Source: Cycas panzhihuaensis
Taxonomy: Eukaryota; Cycadophyta
DNA: 64,000 bases
Assembly: GCA_023213395.1 (NCBI GenBank)
Contig: CM041465.1
Location: forward strand, 226,555,741-226,619,740
Reading direction: 5' to 3'
Shown: positions 59,201-64,000 of the stretch, piece by piece
Layout: each line of letters begins with the position of its first letter
How positions within the stretch are numbered: the stretch's first letter is position 1
Position numbers and translations under genes: made by a program
Notes under the pieces: generated by a model
Database searches by the model: none
What the model saw: the letters and a program-made list of their open reading frames with translations, nothing else
What the model was told of the DNA's origin: nothing

Positions 59201-59564
59201 ATCAAGTAAAGTTAATAGCTTTGGAGATATAGTCAGGTTTTAGTAGTCTTAGTTGATGTCCTATGTCATCCCTTAAATTGTTGATGTACAATTCAAGTAA
59301 TTTGTCCTAACATAAACCATCAACCTTCTTGTCTAACTTTTGTTGATTGGTGAATGTAGTCATGATCCTAGGTATTGATATATTGAGTTGTGGGGTCCTG
59401 CATAAATCCTTCTTATTAATAACTAAGTCCACCAATCATCTTCTTAACCCATTAGTACCATTCGTATGGCTCTCGTTCCATGTGTAAAGAGATGAGAGGG
59501 ATCTTTTTGTCTACTAAAACTTTGTGAAGGAAAAAGTATTATTCTATTTATGATACCTGGGTTT
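56215..59564 (-). pseudogene. Gypsy Y integrase, RNase H, RT, protease and gag, decayed
   Basis: Continues gypsy Y across the Tat insertion. Integrase: WWYNT near 56260, SYHPQTNG near 56390 and EGRDAILLIINRLTEYAQF near 56600. RT: MSFDLTNTSSTFQSLMNK near 57910 and the catalytic motif FFND (57831-57842), where FFDD is expected, so the second Asp is lost. Upstream, VFEDIPKGLPPTYDQNYSID is at about 58340, in the open run 58284-58523. Protease: VVVLIDSSSA near 58830, DSS where DSG is usual. Gag C-terminal parts are near 59270-59500 (GGLSY, MQDPTTQYINT). An (AT)12 microsatellite is at 56896-56919. The 5' end is cut at 59564 by the second Tat copy. Confidence 0.82.
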
Positions 59565-62289
59565 TGGATGTGCGTTTATGGGATAGCCACCTAACTAAAT
59601 AGGTATAGTAAGAGTGGGTGATAATATAATCGAGAAAGAGACCTATAAGTAGGGTAATTACCACGTAGGGCACCCCGTGCACTGGAGCACGAGTTCGGAA
59701 CCTGCAATGGAATGTAGCTACCAAAGGGTGATCCCCCCACTTCAAATAGGAGGTGAGGAGGCGTAGGGTTAGCCTGGGTTGACCTAAGGGAAGGATCCTC
59801 CCACCCTTGGATGGCCGGAAGGGGACGGAAAGGAACCTTCGAGGGTTTCCCTAGAGCAACGGGAAACAAAGGAGGATAAACAAGCGGTTGGCCTATGGAC
59901 AAGGTTACTTTGGTTATCTGGCGAAGCGGGGAACCAAAGAAAAGTAAGAGGAATGACCCAAGAAGGTGGGTTGAGGTATGCCTAAGCAAACTAACCAAAC
60001 ACGCAAATAATAAAGAGAGTAGGAAGCTTGCACAGGAAAGGGAGGGAAAAGGTGAAAAGGAGCGGTTCCTAAGACCTTTTCCTATGGGTAGAGAAGGTGC
60101 ATGCAACAAAGAAAATAAAGCATGAACCAAAAAATAAAGTTGATTTCCCCCTTTGATTTCCAATGAGTTAATTACAACTTATGTAAAGGAAATTCAAAAG
60201 GAAAGAGTGGTAGGGTGGAGCGAAGCGTGTACCCAGACCAGAAGCGTGTTGTGATGATGGTGCTCCCAAGGGACACCCAAAACTACTCCACAAGGCGCGG
60301 CGGTCATGAAGCGTCATGGCGGATCGGAATGAGGGGCTCCCTACCTTCCCTGGAAAAATATTAAAGTACAAAACCAAGGAAAGAAAGAGACCAAATACTG
60401 ACAATAAATGAAGTATGAAAGTGCAACATGCATGGAAGCACTTACCAGTAAAGGGACAAATGAAGAAAGATCCTTTGCGCTTTCCAAACACCTGTAAGTA
60501 GACGGCAACCTCCCCCTTTTCGGAGAAAGGGTACTAACATGCAATGGAAAGATCCTAACAATACATGTCTATGTAATACAAATATAAACTTAAACACGTA
60601 TATGTTAGCAGCAATACAATGATGATAATATGTAAAGGAGGACAACCAAAGCAAAAGGAAAGTAACCGGTAAGCCTCAGAGTGGCCCACCTCCTGCAAAG
60701 AACAACCCTAACCTCCCCCAAAAGCCACAAGGCAGTGAGGGAAAGGCCAAGAAGGATGGCTAGAAATATTAGCAAGGGAGTTAAAAGGAGCCAAGAAGAC
60801 CTACGGCAAGCTGGGGTGCTATGAAGAGCAAACTGGGCTGCCGGGAAAAGAGTTGGGCAAAGAACAAGCGGTCGGGACTTATGTGAGTCACCTGGACCTA
60901 AGCACAAGCCCTCAAATTAGCACTGCAACGTGTGAAAGCGCTGATTTCAGCGGCTAAGGAAGGGCCAACAAACCCTTGTTTGAGTGCTAAGGATAGCACG
61001 AGGTAAGAGAGAAGGTTTGGGGGGCTTAAAGCCGCTTGAGGAGCATGGAAGGTGGTGCAGAATCCACCCAGCTATCTCCCAAACCCTATGTCAACCCTCT
61101 GTGCCGCTGCCTTGAGCAACAAATGCAGGCAAGGAGGCACTATAACAGGAGTAAAACAGTCCAATATAAAGAGGAGAACAACCCTCACAAAGACAAGCAA
61201 AGAGACAAGCAAGATAGGGCATCAATTGCATAAGGAAAATAACTCAAATCAATGAATACCTGAGAGGAAGATGAGAGGTGCTTGCCTTAGCCAAGGGCTA
61301 GTAAGGAGAGGCTGAGAAATCAGCCCAAAAACTGTGGTGTAGTAGGTTTAGGACCCTACTAATGGAGTTGGAGCAAGAGCACCTGCACTTGGAACGCTTG
61401 ATGGTTGCCCGGGGTAAGAATCCTCTGAAATCTCTCCAAGGGGCCCTCTCCAAGGTGTGTGAGGGGCTGGGAAGATGTCCTAGCCACACCGAAGGAGAAC
61501 TAGGCACTGGAGGAGAGACACAGTCTGTGGCGTGAGCAAAGGCGTGAGAGAATAGCAGAGCACAGCGTGGTTTCCTTGAGGAGCAATCCAAAAAGTGAGC
61601 CAAAAGTCCTAAAAAATGAGTAAATGATGACTTAAGTACCCAACCCAAACCCTAAAGAGAGTGATTAGGGCGCGGTTGGCAGTGAGTTAAGTCACGAGAC
61701 ATGTGGCAGTTTCGCAATAAATGCAAAATTACCATGGCGGATTTTAAAAAATAAATTAGAACAGTCATACCACCGCAAAATCTACGATACCGCGGATTTT
61801 CCAGCGGTACCGCGAAAATTTTGGCAGTATTCACCCGGAGGTAAAACCAAGCCCAGCCAGCTAGTCTAGGCTAGGGGCAGATGACGAAAAGGGTCAATAT
61901 GGGGTTGAGACACCTACCCGGGGATAAACAAGCCAACAAACAGGCGCAAAAGAGCAAAAATATAGCTCAAACGGTGTGGCAAGTCAACCAAACAATGATG
62001 GGTCATCATACGGGCAGAGGTGGCGCAAGCCAAGTGGACCCTGGAGCAAGGAGGGCAAAATGCAGTAAGTGGAATGGCCACCAGGGTGCCACACTCGCTG
62101 GGAGTGTGCCCCTGCTATAGTCGTCATAGGCTGAAATAAGTGTAGACGAAGATAAAGTTGTCTACAAAGCCACAAACATGCGGACATGTAAGTAAACACT
62201 CATCAAAAGAAAGCAATGATAAAGCGAGAAACATACATGTACTTACTTAAGTCGGCAATTCCGTATCCATTCCCGAAAGCTGGGAAACA
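59565..62289 (-). repeat. Tat C 3' LTR
   Basis: TGGATGTGCGTTTATGGG to GCTGGGAAACA. Homologous to both Tat A-B LTRs but visibly more divergent, with a ~150-bp insertion-like segment near 59830-59960 (GGAACCTTCGAGGG onward). Confidence 0.9.
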
Positions 62290-62303
62290 CTACCCCCTTG
62301 GCA
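62290..62303 (-). other. Tat C polypurine tract
   Basis: The minus strand reads TGCCAAGGGGGTAG before the LTR start TGTTTCCCAG. Confidence 0.8.
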
Positions 62304-62668
62304 GCAGAGCCTCGCCACTCGGAAGCCTGGTGCAATGGTGAATGCTGGCAACACAACTGTCAGTAGCATATGTGTATATAGATATATCAATCAAGATCAT
62401 GACAGCAGGCAAGGGTGCCAGCGAGTGTCATGGCAGAATGCGTAAATAAGAAAGCAGCAGTGGGGACAACATAGGGGCTGTCTATGAGCCACCTGGGAAC
62501 TGACTGGAAAAATGAGAAAGGCGAGGGGGCTACCCCCACCACAAAAGATGCAAAAGGTAGGTGCCATAGTTTTACCTCATTAGCAGTTAGGTTTTGGCGG
62601 TGTGAACAGGTCACAAAGCAAGGTGTAAGATGATCTGGGGCTTGGGCGACAGGGTGGCTAGACAAGCC

Positions 62669-63148
62669 TCAGGGACAGTCAGCAAGGAGAGGGAGGCGCT
62701 GCTCAAGGATGAGGTGAACGAGACTATCTACCTCAGCATTGAGGGCCCGAGGGATATGCTGAATATCGACGGAATACATGCGGGCCAGGAGAGATCTGGC
62801 AGCAGAAGCAAGAGTCCTCAAGTAAGGGCATTGCACCTGGTAAACCTGGGTGAGATGAGACACCACAACTTGAGATTCGCAAAGCAAAACGATGGATCTG
62901 CAATGGAAATAGAGAGCATCAGTAAGGGCTTCAATCACAGCTGTATATTCAGCTTCGTTGTTGGTAGCCTCTAGGAGGAAGATCCCAGAGCGGAGGAGAT
63001 CGTGTCCAGAAGGGCTGCGGAGAATCCATATAGTGGCAGAAGGTCCAGGGTTACCGCGGCTTCTGCCGTCGGTAAAGATGCAAATGGACATGGGTGACAC
63101 AAAAGTCCTGAAAGTGAATAAATAATGAAAGTAATACTCGAAAGGCAA
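62669..63148 (-). CDS. Archaeal-type RNase H of Tat C, open frame
   Basis: 159 open codons. First catalytic Asp in IFTDGRSRGNPGPSA, Glu in LEATNNEAEYTAVIEAL, then LLCESQVVVSHLTQVYQV where the usual DSQ reads ESQ, and HIPRALNAEVDSLVHLI with the final Asp. The DG..RGNPGP and NNEAEY motifs are those of archaeal/bacterial-like RNase HI, not of the RT-linked gypsy domain. Tat-lineage elements are known to carry such a second copy. The first ~15 residues may be intronic: TTCACTTTCAG just upstream of GACTTTTGTGTC is a good 3' splice site. An Asp-to-Glu change at a metal ligand may lower activity. It is separated from pol by the antisense PMD gene. Confidence 0.85.
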   Translation of the reverse strand: MPFEYYFHYLFTFRTFVSPMSICIFTDGRSRGNPGPSATIWILRSPSGHDLLRSGIFLLEATNNEAEYTAVIEALTDALYFHCRSIVLLCESQVVVSHLTQVYQVQCPYLRTLASAARSLLARMYSVDIQHIPRALNAEVDSLVHLILEQRLPLLADCP

Positions 63149-63609
63149 GCAGAAAATGGTTGTGAAGGGTAGGAGGACCTAGCAATGAGGTTATTCAGGG
63201 CAAGAGCAAGCAGTCCAATCACCGGCAGAGAGTGGTCAGAGGAAAAAGCCTCCTAGGGCGCCAAAAGGTCGCTTCAGAAAGTGAAACATGCCCCCGGGTG
63301 GGGGAGCATTCCCTTTGGGGACCCCAAGAGCGAAAAAGGACTGCGGAAACGAGTCCAGGGTGACAAAATGAGCCAAACGAGTATAAACTCGGGCATGCAC
63401 GGGAGTGGCATATAAAACGAGACGGAAGGGCCTAGGAAAAAGTGCAAAAATGAGGCACCATAAATGCACCTACGAGAAAGTACAAAAAGGGTGTCAAGAG
63501 AGCACAACGGGCGACAGGGCCAGAAGGCAAAGACAATTAGGGAAACGGGATGGTCTCAACAGCTATCTCGGAGCCAAAAATGGAAGAAGTGCCCATTGGG
63601 GCCCCCGCC

Positions 63610-63617
63610 TATATAAG
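63610..63617 (+). promoter_or_regulatory. TATA box of the Tat C PMD gene
   Basis: TATATAAG in the same GCCCCCGCC context as in Tat A-B, 160 bases before the exon 1 ATG. Confidence 0.7.
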
Positions 63618-63776
63618 GAAATTAAACGGAAAATGGATTCATTTTCATCGGCTCTCGTGAGAAACTAGAGCCATTCCCTTACGCAATGGAGCGCCGCCCA
63701 ACTTCGGAGGCACACAGGGAGAGATCGGACCGTTGGATCAGAGATCAGAGAGAGCCAACGGGATCAGCAGGACGAG

Positions 63777-64000
63777 ATGGCGACAGCGAGACCGGATCCA
63801 GTGAGTGGATGTCACTAAACCTAACCCATTTCCAAGCTTGAATTTTATTAGTTTTTTGCAGTTTTTATGTGGTTTTAGTGCCCCTTATGGGCAATCAGAG
63901 GCCTCTCGGAGTCTGAATCAGACCCAGAAAGAGGCGGGGACCTAGGCATTAGGGAGCCACTCGTCCTGCAACACGGGGTCCACTAGAAGAATGTTTTTTG
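63777..64000 (+). CDS. Tat C antisense PMD gene, exon 1 and start of intron 1
   Basis: Exon 1 63777-63800 encodes MATARPDP, the same 24-nt length as in Tat A-B (MAVARSDL), followed by the same GTGAGTGGAT donor at 63801. The intron continues past the window end. The PMD-coding exon itself is outside the window. Confidence 0.6.

Larger units (their letters stand above)
59565..64000 (-). mobile_element. Tat C: 3' portion of a second Tat element, runs off the window
   Basis: A 2,725-bp LTR (59565-62289) is followed by a purine tract and then the same 3' internal region as Tat A-B: intact archaeal-type RNase H, spacer, and the antisense PMD promoter, exon 1 and start of intron 1. Orientation is minus. 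It sits in gypsy Y gag with left flank ggttt; the right flank is outside. It is a separate insertion from Tat A-B. Confidence 0.9.

Noticed and set aside
1-64000. Host protein-coding gene
   Set aside because: Every recognised domain belongs to a retrotransposon; the only host-like gene (PMD) lies inside the Tat element and is shared with the second Tat copy.

Overview
The window looks like heterochromatic DNA from a large plant nuclear genome. I recognise no host gene, tRNA or rRNA gene. Nearly everything identifiable is an LTR retrotransposon, mostly decayed and nested. The evidence is plant-type: Ty1/copia gag (UBN2) and GAG-pre-integrase domains, Ty3/gypsy chromoviruses with chromodomains, initiator-Met primer sites, and a giant Tat/Ogre-type gypsy element with a second RNase H and an antisense plant-mobile-domain (PMD) gene. 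I cannot name the species.

Layout. (1) 1-4363: the 3' part of an old minus-strand gypsy (X), with a decayed unassigned ORF, a degenerate ~46-bp dimeric tandem array and an integrase. (2) 4364-23935: a minus-strand copia (copia 1). Copia 3 (10117-15118, TSD cttat) is nested in its leader, and a plus-strand chromovirus (gypsy V, 17475-23864) is nested in its 5' LTR. (3) 23936-25541: gag, primer site and LTR assigned to gypsy X. (4) 25560-30698: a second, truncated copia (copia 2) whose leader is homologous to that of copia 1. A 1-kb TRIM-like element (30699-31714) sits in its LTR. (5) 32475-35951: a copia-type LTR element without recognisable coding (TSD ggaag). Then comes a plus-strand gypsy gag remnant (35957-38536). 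(6) 38537-59564: a minus-strand chromovirus (gypsy Y), split at 39737/56210 by the main feature of the window. (7) 39738-56209: a complete 16,472-bp Tat-lineage element on the minus strand, with TSD catac and ~2.57-kb LTRs. (8) 59565-64000: the 3' end of a second Tat copy, same orientation, running off the window.

The Tat element reads, in its own direction: 5' LTR, primer site, gag, protease, RT, RNase H, integrase, then on the opposite strand a multi-exon PMD/coiled-coil gene, then on the sense strand an archaeal-type RNase H, polypurine tract and 3' LTR. The PMD gene has its own TATA box, a 24-nt first exon and a GT..AG intron. The TATA box, the 24-nt exon 1 and its GTGAGT donor are conserved in the second Tat copy. 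This is the most interesting biology here.

Inferred insertion order: copia 2 and gypsy X are oldest, then copia 1, then copia 3 and gypsy V inside it. Gypsy Y predates both Tat copies. LTR comparison by eye suggests gypsy V (~31 mismatches in 374 bp) is older than Tat A-B (~10 in ~210 bp sampled). Premature stops across the decayed frames fall mostly at Gln, Trp or Arg codons, as expected from deamination of methylated cytosine. Domain limits inside decayed elements are approximate, because frames were followed by hand through stops and frameshifts.
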